Source of the DNA: Lantana camara
Lineage: Eukaryota; Streptophyta; Magnoliopsida; Lamiales; Verbenaceae
NCBI GenBank assembly: GCA_037501455.1
Contig: CM074865.1
Span: forward strand, 10,205,001-10,269,000
Reading direction: 5' to 3'
Length of the DNA stretch: 64,000 bases
Below the pieces are notes generated by a model. The model saw only the letters and a list, made by a program, of their open reading frames with translations, was not told the origin of the DNA and searched no databases. This document shows, in pieces, positions 1-10,733 of the stretch. Made by a program: the position numbers and the translations under genes. Numbering within the stretch: the stretch's first letter is position 1; each line of letters starts with the position of its first letter.

Positions 1-319
1 TATTAAAATTAGAAAATACTCTGGAGTTGCACCATTTCTAATTAGTATTAAGAAGTGATTATGCAATGATATAATATAGTAGCATAATTCAACAAATTCA
101 AATAAGATGATATGAGTAAGTACTTTAACTCGAACTTGACATAAATGGTAAGAGAGAGAGAAACCTATGTATGGAATTTCTACTCAAGAGTTGAGACTCC
201 GTATCACTAAACTTCACATCTTTTATCTGTTGTTAAATTCAGTGTACCGGTGGGGATGTGCACCCCCTAATTTTTGCTGTAAGTGGAAAATTTTTTAGAA
301 TCTAAAACTTAAACAAAAC

Positions 320-1180
320 TTCAACTTCATTAGTCCCCAAGTTTTGGCCTTTGAGTTCACGTTTGGTTTTTTTTTTTTTTTTTTTTTCAAGCCATCTTTC
401 AGATCGATACGCTGCTCCAAATTCAAATTCTTGAGTGTTGTTGACAAAGTCAGCTTACAGCTTATCACCGGATTTAGACACTATCAGTATTGATATTGGT
501 ATTTGTATAGGTACAAACGTGGTATTATGTGTTAATATGTGAAAATACGTGCAAAAACATGTTAACATGTTTAAATGTATAACTTTTGATTAAAAAGTGA
601 TTAAATTTAAGTTAATATGTGAAAATATTTGTATAAATCTGTTCGCGTGTGTCATTACATATAGTAAGTTTCTAAATACCAATACCATTACCAATACCAA
701 TACCAATATCAATACCATGTTTGTACCAATACCAATACGAAAATTAATACCATGTTTGTACCAATACCAATGCATTAAGTAATTCATTTATTGCACCTAT
801 TCGAACGTCCCATCATACTGTTCATTAGCTTCCTCAAGCACCTTATTTGTCTTGAGTGTCGGAGAACCAAAGTAGGGCAATTTCGCTAGTCTCCAACAAT
901 TGACCTTTGAGCTGACGTTTGCTCTCTCTTTTTTTTCCTTTTTTTTTTTCCAGCCATCTTTCAGATCGATAAGCTACGCGCCAAATACAAATTCTTGAAT
1001 GTTGGTGACAAAGTCATCTTGCAGCTCATCACACTGGATTTAGACACCATCAGTATTGATATTGGTATTTGTATAGGTATAAACGTGGGATTGTATGTTA
1101 GTATGTGAAAATACGTGCAAAAATGTGTTAACATGTTTATAAATGTGTGAACTTTTGAGTAAAAAAAATTGTTTAAATTT
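320..1180. repeat. Tandem array, units 1 and 2 (left part)
   Basis: These are the first copies of an AT-rich unit of roughly 0.51-0.56 kb that recurs about five times. Phase markers such as GCCATCTTTCAGATCGATA occur near 391 and 953, and again near 12655, 13168 and 16951 once the two inserted elements are removed. Each unit has a long T tract, the segment CTTGAGTGTCGGAGAACC, an end reading GACACCATCAGT and a degenerate ACCAAT hexamer run. No coding sequence is supported. The first ~240 bases of the window, left of the array, hold nothing I recognise. Confidence 0.8.
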
Positions 1181-1185
1181 ATGTT

Positions 1186-1616
1186 TGATGAGTACTCGCC
1201 GAATCTATCTACTTCTCTCTTCTTTTCTCTCGTATTTTTATGTTATCCTTCATAGCGACCTAAGTTCCTCTTTATATAGAGCCGGAGTCCTATTAGGGTT
1301 TACTACTTCTCCGATTCCTCATTAGATTCTATCTTATCGTTTCATCTTCTTTCGTCCCTATCCCTAAGACTCCTTTTCGTCTCCATCACGTCACCTATGT
1401 CATTTATAACTACCTGAGTGTCTTTCCCTTAGCGGAGTCTGAGGAGCGAACTTATCAAGCGAGCTCTCCATACAGCTCGCTATACTCTATATTCGTAGGA
1501 CCCCGATGAGTGAGCTTATACGGGGAGCTCCCAAACACAGCTCGTTGTATGCGAGCTCTCCCAATATTATCTCTTGCGAGGCTGGCCACGTGTCCTAGGT
1601 GGGTAGGGCCCCATCA
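1186..1616 (-). repeat. 3' LTR of G1
   Basis: This 431-bp LTR is the downstream one, because the element reads on the minus strand. It matches 11914-12344 with about five substitutions and no length difference. The sequence CTTTATATAGAG (TATA box on the minus strand) and several GCGAGCT words are shared by both copies. Confidence 0.95.
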
Positions 1617-1632
1617 CTACTCCCCCCCCTAA
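1617..1632 (-). other. Polypurine tract of G1
   Basis: Read on the minus strand this is a purine run, AGGGGGGGAGTAG, directly beside the start of the 3' LTR. This is where plus-strand DNA synthesis is primed in LTR retrotransposons. Confidence 0.8.
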
Positions 1633-2620
1633 GTCCGGGAAAGGTATCCGTGCCTAGCCCGGATTTAATTTAATTGTGGCCAGCCAGTTATCCAGGTAAG
1701 GGTGATTCAGGGAAAAAAATGACATAAGGCGAAAGCGAAATAGAGAAATGCAAACATGGCATTCTTAGTTGTGAGACCTATGCCTATCGTATCATTCTAA
1801 AAAAAAAGTCCCCATTTTTGCCCAACGTAGGAGGGAGAGAAAACAACTCAAGGAAATAGAGGAAATACTAACAAAAACCATTGGCGTAGAGTCATTCATA
1901 CAAAAACGAACCAACACAAGCATCCCCTGAAAGGCAGTCGATATCAGTAGGAAGAAGTAAATCAACGAATTCCATGATATTGTGCAAAATAGAGTCACTA
2001 TGGTCATGTCAACAAACAGCTTTCAAGCATCCATATGACTAAGTCACCCCTGATCACCTAGGACGACATCCATCCCAATTCGAGTATTCAAAATACACCA
2101 TAAATTCCCCTGACTTCTTTATTGACAAACAACTCGCAATACACAGAAATAAGAATATCCCGGTCAACCAAGAGATGACAAAGACGCCCTGATCACTACC
2201 ACCCGGCCATGGCGCGTATATCGCCTATGCTCAAGCGAGCATCCAGCTCGCCGCCAGTCCACACCCCGTCCGCGAGTCCGACAGCTCGCGCAGCAGCCCT
2301 CAGCTGAATAGCGAGCAAAACCCAATTTTGCTGCGAGCAGCAGAAGCTCGCCCTTGTCCCTAAAATATTCGCCAATTGAAGCAAGTCACGCAGCTCGCCA
2401 ACCACGTTATGAAGTCTCCCCAAGGCTATGGTGTGCGAGCTGGGGCCAAGACACGGAACTCAGACAGCTCGCCCCGAATTCCGAAAAAATTTTAGACGGA
2501 TCTCGGCCGGCTGACACCTTGCAAAGCAAATTACTGGCTCATAACAAATTCCCCCGAAAAATTGAGGAGCGGGAATTCAAATTTTGAAATAACCAAATGA
2601 TAGATTTCCCCCATAAATCC
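1633..2620. other. Non-coding part of the G1 3' region
   Basis: This stretch lies between the polypurine tract and the promoter of the antisense accessory gene. I see no coding sequence in it. It contains many copies of the word AGCTCGC or its complement (2200-2480), the same word that is frequent in the LTRs and elsewhere in this element. Confidence 0.6.
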
Positions 2621-2634
2621 TCCCTATAAACGTG
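2621..2634 (+). promoter_or_regulatory. TATA box of the G1 antisense gene
   Basis: CCTATAAACG lies about 155 bases before the first ATG (2781) and 240 bases before the ATG at 2863. G2 has a comparable TATA box in front of its own antisense gene, which supports a real internal promoter. Transcription itself cannot be seen from sequence. Confidence 0.5.
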
Positions 2635-2780
2635 ACTGCACACACACTTTATTAGGGAAAACCATCATTCCAAATTACAGAATTGATAACCAAATCTCAC
2701 ACAAAACCAACCCTTTCTTTCCTCTTCAAAGCAGGCCATCTATTCATATCATTGGAGTATCTGTGTTTGGAATCGGCACC

Positions 2781-4764
2781 ATGGATGAAGCGAACGCGAC
2801 GAAAACAGGTAATCCATCTCTATCCGCCTCAGTTATAAATAACATCTAGATAGTGAATCCCCATGGCTTCCTCATCGTCCCCTAACACCGGGGAGATCTC
2901 ACCGGAATCTTGCCTCCTATTCACCAATGTCGACGGTCTGCAATCGATCGACACTAACCCACTTGAAAATCGTGTTCGTATGTTGTGTCAAATCCCACCT
3001 TCTTGTGAGCTAGTATTCCCTAAACGTGAAGCCAAATTTCATGAACCCCCTACAGACGGTTACCTCGCCTTTTTTTACGATCAACTAGTGGCTGGGCTTC
3101 GCTTTCCCATTAATCCCACCTTAGCACAAATAAGCTCTCGGTATGAAATCCCCTTGAACCAATTTCACCCAAATTCCGTTAGATTTTTACTTGGATTCAT
3201 AGCAGCGTGTCGTCATCGTGAAATCGAGCCCACGGTAGAGTTGTTTGATGCCATTTTCCAAATAAAATTGCAATTAGAGGTGTTTTATATAGCCGCTCGT
3301 AAAAAGCCATCCATAGTAGATATTGGTTCATTTCACAACAACCATTGGACACGCGATTTCTTGTATATTAAGTGTCAAAAGCCCTGGGAGTTCCCTTCTA
3401 AACCGGTCTTTGCCAACCCTCACAAAGTCATAACCAATCCTCACATTCGAGAAAGTATATATGAACGAGAGCTCGCTATTCTTAGGGCTAGTCGATTCAC
3501 CTTTGCATCCTTATATCATCCTAGTGCCTTTGCACAGTATCAACTCAGCCGTGACGCCGGATGACTTCTAATTCCTCTAGGTGAGCTTTGCCATTATTAA
3601 TTAAAATAACACCCAAGCATATATAAACCTTCTTAACTGAATTCATGTTCCTTTATGCAGAAGAATCGCAGCTATCTGATGCTCGGAAATTGATTTTGGC
3701 ACAAAATCGTGCTGCGAGGCCATTTCAGGGAAAGAAGCATAAGACCGCATCCAACATGGCGAGCTCGTCCTCGGAAACTTTAGCTCCCGAGCAGAGCATC
3801 CCGAATGCGAACTCCAAGGAGACCTTATTGGCAAGCGATGAAATGGATGTCGTTGACACCACTAACGCAGCCGTTGGAGATGGTAGCACTTCGGTGGAGC
3901 CCGCGTCTGGCCGCGAGCATTCTACGCAGCCAGTAATGAGCTCGTTGCTCGCGAGTCCCCGCCTTCCAGACACAGATTCTATCTGGGCGAGTAACAGCGA
4001 GGAACAAAGCAGAGAGTGTCTTCGTAAATGTGTTACGTCTCGCGATCAAATGGTGATGAACAACATGTCAACCCGTAGTAAGGCCAATTCTTTCATCAAA
4101 TTAGCGTCCAAGGCAATACACTAGCCGTATCCTTATCCTAGTTTTGTCAGTCGTATCTTTGCCGGATTATTGAATTTCTCGACGTGTATGGAAAATATAG
4201 ATAGCAGTTCTGAGCAATGGCATTGTGGATGATCTCCTTGGAAGCACCGAATTACATCAGCGAATCTCGCAGCTGGAGAACCAATTGCAGGAGAAAAATA
4301 CTACGCTATCAGCTGTAAGGGACGCAAATCAGGCCTGGCAAAGAAGGGTTATTGAATTGGAAGCTGAAATTCTTGCAAGTAGAATTCGAGATAAAGATTT
4401 GGAGGAACAAAAGTAACTTCTTGTGCAAGAACGGGATCACGCGTTACAAGAGGTATCCAAGCTGAAAGAGGCAATGCAAGGTCGTGATCTAGAGAATAAA
4501 AATGCCCAGGATGAGCTGACGAAGATGGCAACCGAGGCGCTCGCGTATTATCATCAAGGTTTTGTTATATGTCGCTCCCAAGTGGAGACGGCGCTAACAG
4601 CTGGGCATCTGTTGACTCCCGCGAATCTGCCGGAGTTCTTGAGTCGCGACGAAGGCTTGGAAAATCTCCCGGATCCCGTGATCATGCCACCCAACACTCC
4701 AACCTCTCCTGAAGACCTTGCGGGCGACGCTGAGCTCGCCGCGCCGCGCGAAGATGGCACTTAG
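2781..4764 (+). pseudogene. Antisense accessory gene of G1: Transposase_28-like domain plus coiled coil
   Basis: This gene lies opposite to gag-pol in the long 3' region. The reading frame 2863-3564 (233 aa) matches the family called 'putative gypsy type transposon' (Transposase_28) at residues ~66-172, including GLRFPINPT and PNSVRFLLGF. A short intron is likely at 3581-3660 (GTGAGC to ATGCAG). Frame 3661-4124 continues with a Ser-rich linker. Frames 4225-4416 and 4423-4764 form one coiled-coil-rich exon broken by an in-frame TAA at 4414-4416. A TGA at 3562-3564 also falls before the proposed donor. Grande elements of maize relatives carry an accessory gene in the same region whose product is nuclear; the likeness is inferred. 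The function is unknown. Confidence 0.65.
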
Positions 4765-6397
4765 GCCATAGTAACTTTTGTTTAACGTGAATCAAGAAGT
4801 CGGTTGCCGGAAATGTAACTTTTCTTCATTATGCCGTATGTGACTGCTTAATTAGTAAGACTATATCACTCGGGCAAAGACAATTTCAAATCATTCTAAG
4901 AATTCTTCGAGAAATGAATTTACGTTTGTATGTCAATTCATGTCATGATTAATATCGAAATCCTCTAGCATCTGTGTGATAGATCTAATTATATCTGTAT
5001 TATCTTATGGTGCAAACAAATGTCATAAACCAAAATCACTTATCTTTCGAAGTTATCATGCTGAATTGGATGAGAGCTCTCATAACGGATACCTCCTCAT
5101 GCGTATTGGATGTTACTAAGTAGAGATGGCTGAAAATTCACCATCTTGGAACAACCGTCATATGCCCTTGCTTAATGTTCTTATCAATTGCAAATCACAA
5201 CTCAACCAATGCAATCTTGTAAAATAAGTTGATGGTCTATTGCAAGGTTAGAAAGAAACAGAATGAGCTAATGTTCTGTTGTTCGTGGAAACGAAAAGCT
5301 AAAAACACCTCCATGTCGCACCACTACTAAGTAATCTCGCTAATAACAAAGGTTAAAGTCGAAGTGTTCGATAACTCAAAGCACAATCCAGCAGGTAGAG
5401 GGGAGTAGAATAGCTCGCCGCATTCCATAATTCCCGTTCTCCTCCAATCATCGCGAGACCTTGCACCAGTGGCGAGCTACATCAGGTGAGTGAGTGCGAG
5501 CAGAACAGCTCGTCACCCCTCCAGTCCTCTCAGCTCGCCAAAAAGTGGTGAGTAAAACTGCTCGTTCTACACTCCCAACTGAGGGTGAGTAGTCTGAAAC
5601 CAATTCTAAACAAAATGGAAAGCAAAGGGCGCACCCTGTTTTCTGCCAACGAATAAAATAATCACAAACTTCTCGCTTTTGGGTAGCTGCCGAACACAGT
5701 TTGGATAGAAAATATACTAAATTCGCCACTAACAAGTGCATTATTGGAAGCACAGAGCTAGCAAAGATGTTGCTCGTCAATAGGTTGCTCGTCAAACTGT
5801 GGTGCTGAATCATCAGCTCCTTCGCCCATCGACTGGCAAGCGCATACCACTGATTTAAAATGTTCCGTTGATACAACAAAGTGGCTGCTCGCCCACCAGC
5901 TCGTTGGTCGCTACGCCTTATCCCAACGGCCAAACACCGGACTATTAGATCACTCTGCTCGTGGTTTTTTTTTTTTTTTTTGCCACGAACCAAGAAACAG
6001 TCTAACTTCTTTGGGCTAAACTCTATTGGCAAATTGTTCTAATGGGACTTGTTTACCGTGCTATGTCCCACCGTGTATCAAGACAAATCGTCCTTATTTA
6101 CCTCTTTTGAATCATAAACTAAGTATTTGTGATATCCAAAGCTTCTGTTATCATTGAGATCATGTTTTTGTTATCTTTTTCGGCTACCGCCACCTGAATT
6201 GCATCAGGATTTCCCAATCACACGAGCTGGTGATTGCCCGTTCGCTACAGGATTTTTTCAAACAAAATCATATGCAAAAGGATATCATCTTATAGCCATA
6301 GCTGGTAAAGTTACAAAATGATAATCATTATTGAAAGGAAAAGTAAACTGACTGACAATCATTAGAAAATTAAACTGCTACTAACTAATCCGCGTTG
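4765..6397. other. Non-coding region between integrase and accessory gene of G1
   Basis: I see no supported gene here. One long minus-strand frame (5448-6032) owes its length to a T tract and GC-rich words, and resembles no family. The AGCTCGC word is frequent at 5410-5540. Confidence 0.6.
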
Positions 6398-6478
6398 TGT
6401 TGCCTCGTGAAAAACCTTGCAAAGGGAAAACCTCATGGGAAAAAAGCCTTAACAAGGAAAAGAGTGCAACCGCGATGT
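6398..6478 (-). other. Conserved retrotransposon motif after integrase
   Basis: On the minus strand this begins GTTGCACTCTTTTCCTTG and continues with GGTTTTCCC, AAGGTTTTT and ACGAGGCAAC blocks. Motifs of this form (TTTTCC, GGGTTTT, CAAGGTTTTT, GAGGC) recur in many unrelated plant LTR retrotransposons, from my general knowledge. Its role is not established. It lies immediately after the integrase stop codon. Confidence 0.5.
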
Positions 6479-6482
6479 GTCC

Positions 6483-7031
6483 TTAAACGTAATATTTCTT
6501 CAAGTGTCGGGCGTTCCATGCCCGTGGCAATTCTGTTCGCTCTCCATCAGCGTCTTCTACTGCAATTTTATATGCTTCCCTCATTAATACCCTTGTGACA
6601 ACATATGGTCCATCCCATGCTCGGTCCAGTTTGCCTACTCCTCCAGAGACTTCTGCTCGCTTGAGTACCAAATCCCCTAGCTCAAACTCCCGTGGTCGAA
6701 CTGTCTTATCAAAAGTTGCTCTAATTTTCGCTTTATAGCGAGCTTCGCGAAGATGTGCGAGCTCTCTATGTTCCTCAATGAGATCCAATGAATCCGCCAG
6801 TAAACGTTCATTCTCCTCAGGGTTGTATGTGTCTATCCTGTGCGAGTTACCCATAATATCTATTGGTATCACTGCTTCCGTTCCGTATACCATGCTAAAC
6901 GGTGACTTTCCAGAAGCTCGTCGCGGGGATGTCCGATATGCCCACAGGACATGTAGTAGCTCGTCTGCCCATTTTCCCCCGTGTTTCTCTAATCTGGCCT
7001 TTATTCCACGTATGATTGTTCGATTTGTCAC
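6483..7031 (-). CDS. G1 integrase C-terminal part, after a nonsense codon
   Basis: These 182 codons continue the polyprotein frame after the TAA at 7032-7034. They hold the end of the integrase core (ALWAYRT-type motif, here LHVLWAYRTSPR, then FSMVYGTEAVIP) and the C-terminal GPY-type region (DGPYVV), ending HLKKYYV. There is no normal start codon; the first codon is GTG. This is the tail of a broken polyprotein, not an independent gene. Confidence 0.85.
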   Translation of the reverse strand: MTNRTIIRGIKARLEKHGGKWADELLHVLWAYRTSPRRASGKSPFSMVYGTEAVIPIDIMGNSHRIDTYNPEENERLLADSLDLIEEHRELAHLREARYKAKIRATFDKTVRPREFELGDLVLKRAEVSGGVGKLDRAWDGPYVVTRVLMREAYKIAVEDADGERTELPRAWNARHLKKYYV

Positions 7032-10000
7032 TTACACTTGGCCATTTGTCTGTGGATGTGCTACCGAAGCTGGGTTCTGGTGGATCTCGCGTTCCTCACA
7101 CCAAGCCCGAACCTTGTTACCTACAAACTGCGTGCCATTATCAGATACTAGTATCCTGGGAATGCCAAAACGACTGCAAATATTTTTCCATAAGAATTTA
7201 ATAACATCGTTTTCAGTAATCCGAGCCAAAGCTTCCGCCTCGACCCATTTTGTAAAATAGTCGATGGCCACGATGACGAAACGTTTCTGGCTTGATGACC
7301 TTGGCATGGGTCCAACTAAATCAATACCCCACATTGCGAACGGACACGGCGAACTCATCGTGTGCATGTAAGCGGGTGGTTGTCGTACTGCTGATCCATG
7401 AACTTGACAGGAGTGGTATGATTTCACAAATTCCAAAGCATCTGTTCGCATAGAGGGCCAATAGTACCCTGCTCGCAGAGCTTTGCTGGCCAAAATCCTT
7501 CCTCCTTCATGGCCACCACAGCTTCCTTCATGAATTTCTCGTATGATATCTTGACCCTCTCGCTGCATTACATATTTCAACCATATCTTCGAATATCCCT
7601 TCTTATATAATTTCCCATTCAGCTCGCCATACCGAGCCGCCTGCTTAATCGTAAGTCCCGTATTTGACTTGCCTGCTAAGAAGGCCAAGTATGGTGTCCG
7701 CCAATCTTCGTCACTTGTGATCGCTGTAATTAATTCCCCCTCATACTCTCGTATATCCAGGACAGTTATCTTTTTAATAAGACAATCCCCCAAGGAGCTT
7801 GCGAGCTTGGCCAGGGCATCTGCCTTCCCATTCTGTTCGCGATCTATTCTGTCTAGACAGAAATCTGATAGTTGTTCCCGCAATTTGTGGACCTGTGCTA
7901 CATACGCCTTCATACGTTCATCTCTGACCTCGTACTCGCCATTAACCTGATTGACTATCAACTTTGAATCCGATAATGCACGGATTCGGTGAGCTCCAGC
8001 TCCCATTGCCGTTTTCATACCTGCTATGAGTGCCTCGTATTCGGCTTCATTGTTTGATGCCGGAAAGTTAATTTTCATTGCGAATTCCATGTCGTCGGCG
8101 TCCGGTGGTTGTAGCACTATTCCTGCCCCACTGCCACCAGGACCTGATGATCCGTCCACCCATAACGTCCACCAGTTGACTTCCTCTGCTCGATCTGTGA
8201 ACTCGATCACAAAATCGGCCAATGCTTGTCTTTTGATAGCTCGTCTTGGTTCATAAATAATATCATACTCGCTCAGCTCGATTACCCACTTAACAAGACG
8301 ACCCGAATATTCTGCCTGAGTCAAGACCTGTTTCAGCTGAGTGTCAGTACGGACTATAATGGTGTGTGATAAGAAATACAGTCGCAGACGGCGAGCTGCG
8401 ATTACGAGTGCGAGTGCCCCTTTTTCAAGCTCGGTGTATCTAGCTTCTGTATCTGTTAAAACCTTGCTAACGTAATATACTGGCTTCTGCTCGCCACCAA
8501 CCTCCGTAACTAGAACTGAACTAACTGCCCCTTTATCGACGGCTAGGTATAATATCAGTGGTTCGGTCTCCTCTGGTTTTGTCAAGAGGGGCAACCGTGT
8601 GAGGTGTTCTTTGAGTTCCCAAAAAGCCTCCTCTGCTTCATTATTCAATTCAAATCGCTTTTTCTTAAGTATTTTGAAGAACGGTCGCCCTCGTTCTGCC
8701 GATTTAGCCACGAATCTCCCAATGGCTGCTATTCTTCCTGCTAACCGTTGAACTTCATGTATGTTTCGTGGTGCTCTCATGTGAGTGATGGCCTCTATCT
8801 TTTCCGGGTTTGCCTCGATGCCGCGCTCCGTTACCAGGTATCCTAAGAATTTTCCCCCTTGTACACCGAATACACATTTCGAAGGGTTAAGCTTTAGTTT
8901 ATGTTGTCGCAGTGTCCGGAATGTTTCTTCCAAGTCTTTGACATGCTCGTGTTTAAATTTGCTTTTTACTAGCATGTCGTCAACGTAAATCTCCATGTTT
9001 CTTCCGATCTGGGATTTGAAAATCTTGTCCACCATTCTTTGGTACGTGGCACCTGCATTCTTTAAACCAAATGGCATAACAATATAACAGCATGTACCAG
9101 AGGAGGTTATGAAACTTACTTTATTCCAATCTTCTCGGGCTAATGGTATTTGGTGGTACCCTTGAGATGCATCCATCATGCTTAACAGCTCGCAACCCGC
9201 TGTTGAATCCACGAGCTGATCAATCCTTGGCAATAGGTAAAAATCTTTCGGACATGCTTTATTCAAGTCTCTGAAATTGATGCATGCGCGCCACTTGCCC
9301 CCAGGCTTAGGTACGAGCACCACATTGGATAACCATTCAGGGAACTGGATTTCTCTGATGTGTCCTGCTCGGAGTAATTTTTCAATCTCAGCTCGAATAA
9401 TTGCATCCTTCTCGGGCCCGAAATGCCGTTTCTTCTGCTTTACTGGTCGTACCCCTTGTTTGACATTCAGGCGGTGCTCAGCAATGCTCCTATCCAGTCC
9501 TACCAAATCATGAGTATCGAAGGCGAACACATCCATATTTGCTCGTAGCATCGCTGCCAAGGTTTCCTGCATCTCCTCAGGGAGCTGCCTTCCGATCCTG
9601 GTTGTCTTGGTCGGATCCCCTGGCACCAACTCAATGGTCATCAACTCACCCTCTGGTTCCATAGGGTTTGTGTCTTCTGCCCGCTGTTTCATTCCACTAG
9701 GCTCGCCATCCGAGTTCGGATTAGTGAGCTCGTATTTCCGCTTCTCCTTTCTAATTGCTTCTACATAACACCTCCGCGCTGCGACCTGATCTCCCCGTAC
9801 TTCTCCAACCTCATTCCCACCAGGATATTTTAATTTCAAATGGTAAGGTGAAGCGATGGCCTCAAATAACGTTAAAGCTGGTCGCCCTAGTATTGCATTG
9901 TACGAGGAAGGAGCATCAACCACCATGAATTTGACTTGTCTTGATTTCACATGATCCCCTCTTCCTAGAGCCATGGACAATGTGATTTGTCCGAGAGGTT

Positions 10001-10712
10001 CCACCATTTCACCTCCGAAACCATACAAAGCTGTGTTGACCGTCCCCAACTGTACTGTTCCAATATCCTTTTGCTGAAAGGCATTCAGGAACAGCACGTT
10101 CACCGAGCTACCTCCATCCACCAAAACTCTTGATACCTGGTGATGTGCAATTATTGTCGTGATAACGAGTGCATCATTATGGGGTCGTTGTACTCCGATC
10201 AAGTCCTCCGGACCAAAACGAATCTGCGGAGTATTGTCTAGGCGTACAAACAACATTTCCTCCTTATTCGTTATCCGGGTATATGCTTTCCTGGCTCGTT
10301 GCGAGTCTCCATCAGTAGGTCCTCCAACAATCATCTGAATTACCCCTCGAACCTGAGGCTCTTCTTGTTTCTCGTTCATCTCTGCTCGTCTTCTTCCATC
10401 TGTCTGTATATCCTTATTTCCTTCGGACTCAATCTTTTCCTCTACCAGTTTTGGTATTTTTCCTTCCCGCACCAGCCTCTCGATTTCGTCCTTCAGATGT
10501 CCACAACGATCTGTTTGGTGCCCGTATTCATTATGATATTCACAGAAAGTGTCTGACGGAGGCCGCTTTGGTGTTGGTGCTCGGGTCCGCGGCCACCGGA
10601 ACCCTTCCAATTGTTTGATCGTTGTTAAGATAACATGTGGTGTTTTCTTTAAACTCGCGTATGAGTCATACTTTGCGAACTTGCGATTTCCTACTCCGCC
10701 TCTCTTGTTCAA
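7032..10712 (-). CDS. pol: G1 pol polyprotein: protease, RT, RNase H, second RNase H, integrase (truncated)
   Basis: The frame encodes 1226 codons. Residues 57-70 form a zinc-knuckle variant (CEYHNEYGH, then C). Residues 197-206 are the protease site, VLVDGGSSVN. Reverse transcriptase carries IVMPFGLKNAG and the catalytic YVDDM at 576-580. RNase H follows. A second RNase H runs from about 848 to 972, with WVDGSS, NNEAEYEAL, LSDSKL and ADALAKLAS. Integrase has the zinc-binding region at ~1061-1102 and catalytic Asp residues in DLVGP (1131) and VSDNGTQF (1191). The frame stops at TAA exactly where the third catalytic acid is expected. In the zinc region one Cys is Tyr (KSYHSCQ). The frame is continuous with gag except for one TAG. 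Confidence 0.93.
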   Translation of the reverse strand: MNKRGGVGNRKFAKYDSYASLKKTPHVILTTIKQLEGFRWPRTRAPTPKRPPSDTFCEYHNEYGHQTDRCGHLKDEIERLVREGKIPKLVEEKIESEGNKDIQTDGRRRAEMNEKQEEPQVRGVIQMIVGGPTDGDSQRARKAYTRITNKEEMLFVRLDNTPQIRFGPEDLIGVQRPHNDALVITTIIAHHQVSRVLVDGGSSVNVLFLNAFQQKDIGTVQLGTVNTALYGFGGEMVEPLGQITLSMALGRGDHVKSRQVKFMVVDAPSSYNAILGRPALTLFEAIASPYHLKLKYPGGNEVGEVRGDQVAARRCYVEAIRKEKRKYELTNPNSDGEPSGMKQRAEDTNPMEPEGELMTIELVPGDPTKTTRIGRQLPEEMQETLAAMLRANMDVFAFDTHDLVGLDRSIAEHRLNVKQGVRPVKQKKRHFGPEKDAIIRAEIEKLLRAGHIREIQFPEWLSNVVLVPKPGGKWRACINFRDLNKACPKDFYLLPRIDQLVDSTAGCELLSMMDASQGYHQIPLAREDWNKVSFITSSGTCCYIVMPFGLKNAGATYQRMVDKIFKSQIGRNMEIYVDDMLVKSKFKHEHVKDLEETFRTLRQHKLKLNPSKCVFGVQGGKFLGYLVTERGIEANPEKIEAITHMRAPRNIHEVQRLAGRIAAIGRFVAKSAERGRPFFKILKKKRFELNNEAEEAFWELKEHLTRLPLLTKPEETEPLILYLAVDKGAVSSVLVTEVGGEQKPVYYVSKVLTDTEARYTELEKGALALVIAARRLRLYFLSHTIIVRTDTQLKQVLTQAEYSGRLVKWVIELSEYDIIYEPRRAIKRQALADFVIEFTDRAEEVNWWTLWVDGSSGPGGSGAGIVLQPPDADDMEFAMKINFPASNNEAEYEALIAGMKTAMGAGAHRIRALSDSKLIVNQVNGEYEVRDERMKAYVAQVHKLREQLSDFCLDRIDREQNGKADALAKLASSLGDCLIKKITVLDIREYEGELITAITSDEDWRTPYLAFLAGKSNTGLTIKQAARYGELNGKLYKKGYSKIWLKYVMQREGQDIIREIHEGSCGGHEGGRILASKALRAGYYWPSMRTDALEFVKSYHSCQVHGSAVRQPPAYMHTMSSPCPFAMWGIDLVGPMPRSSSQKRFVIVAIDYFTKWVEAEALARITENDVIKFLWKNICSRFGIPRILVSDNGTQFVGNKVRAWCEEREIHQNPASVAHPQTNGQV

Positions 10713-10733
10713 TTCTCTCGGTTGGAATGTCTC

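Noticed and set aside
590..787. Short complementary frames over ACCAAT runs
   Set aside because: Low-complexity repeats translate into repetitive Leu/Val or Asn/Thr; not genes.
5448..6032. Minus-strand frame of 194 codons in the G1 3' region
   Set aside because: It contains a Lys run from a T tract and no family motif; the region is non-coding element DNA.
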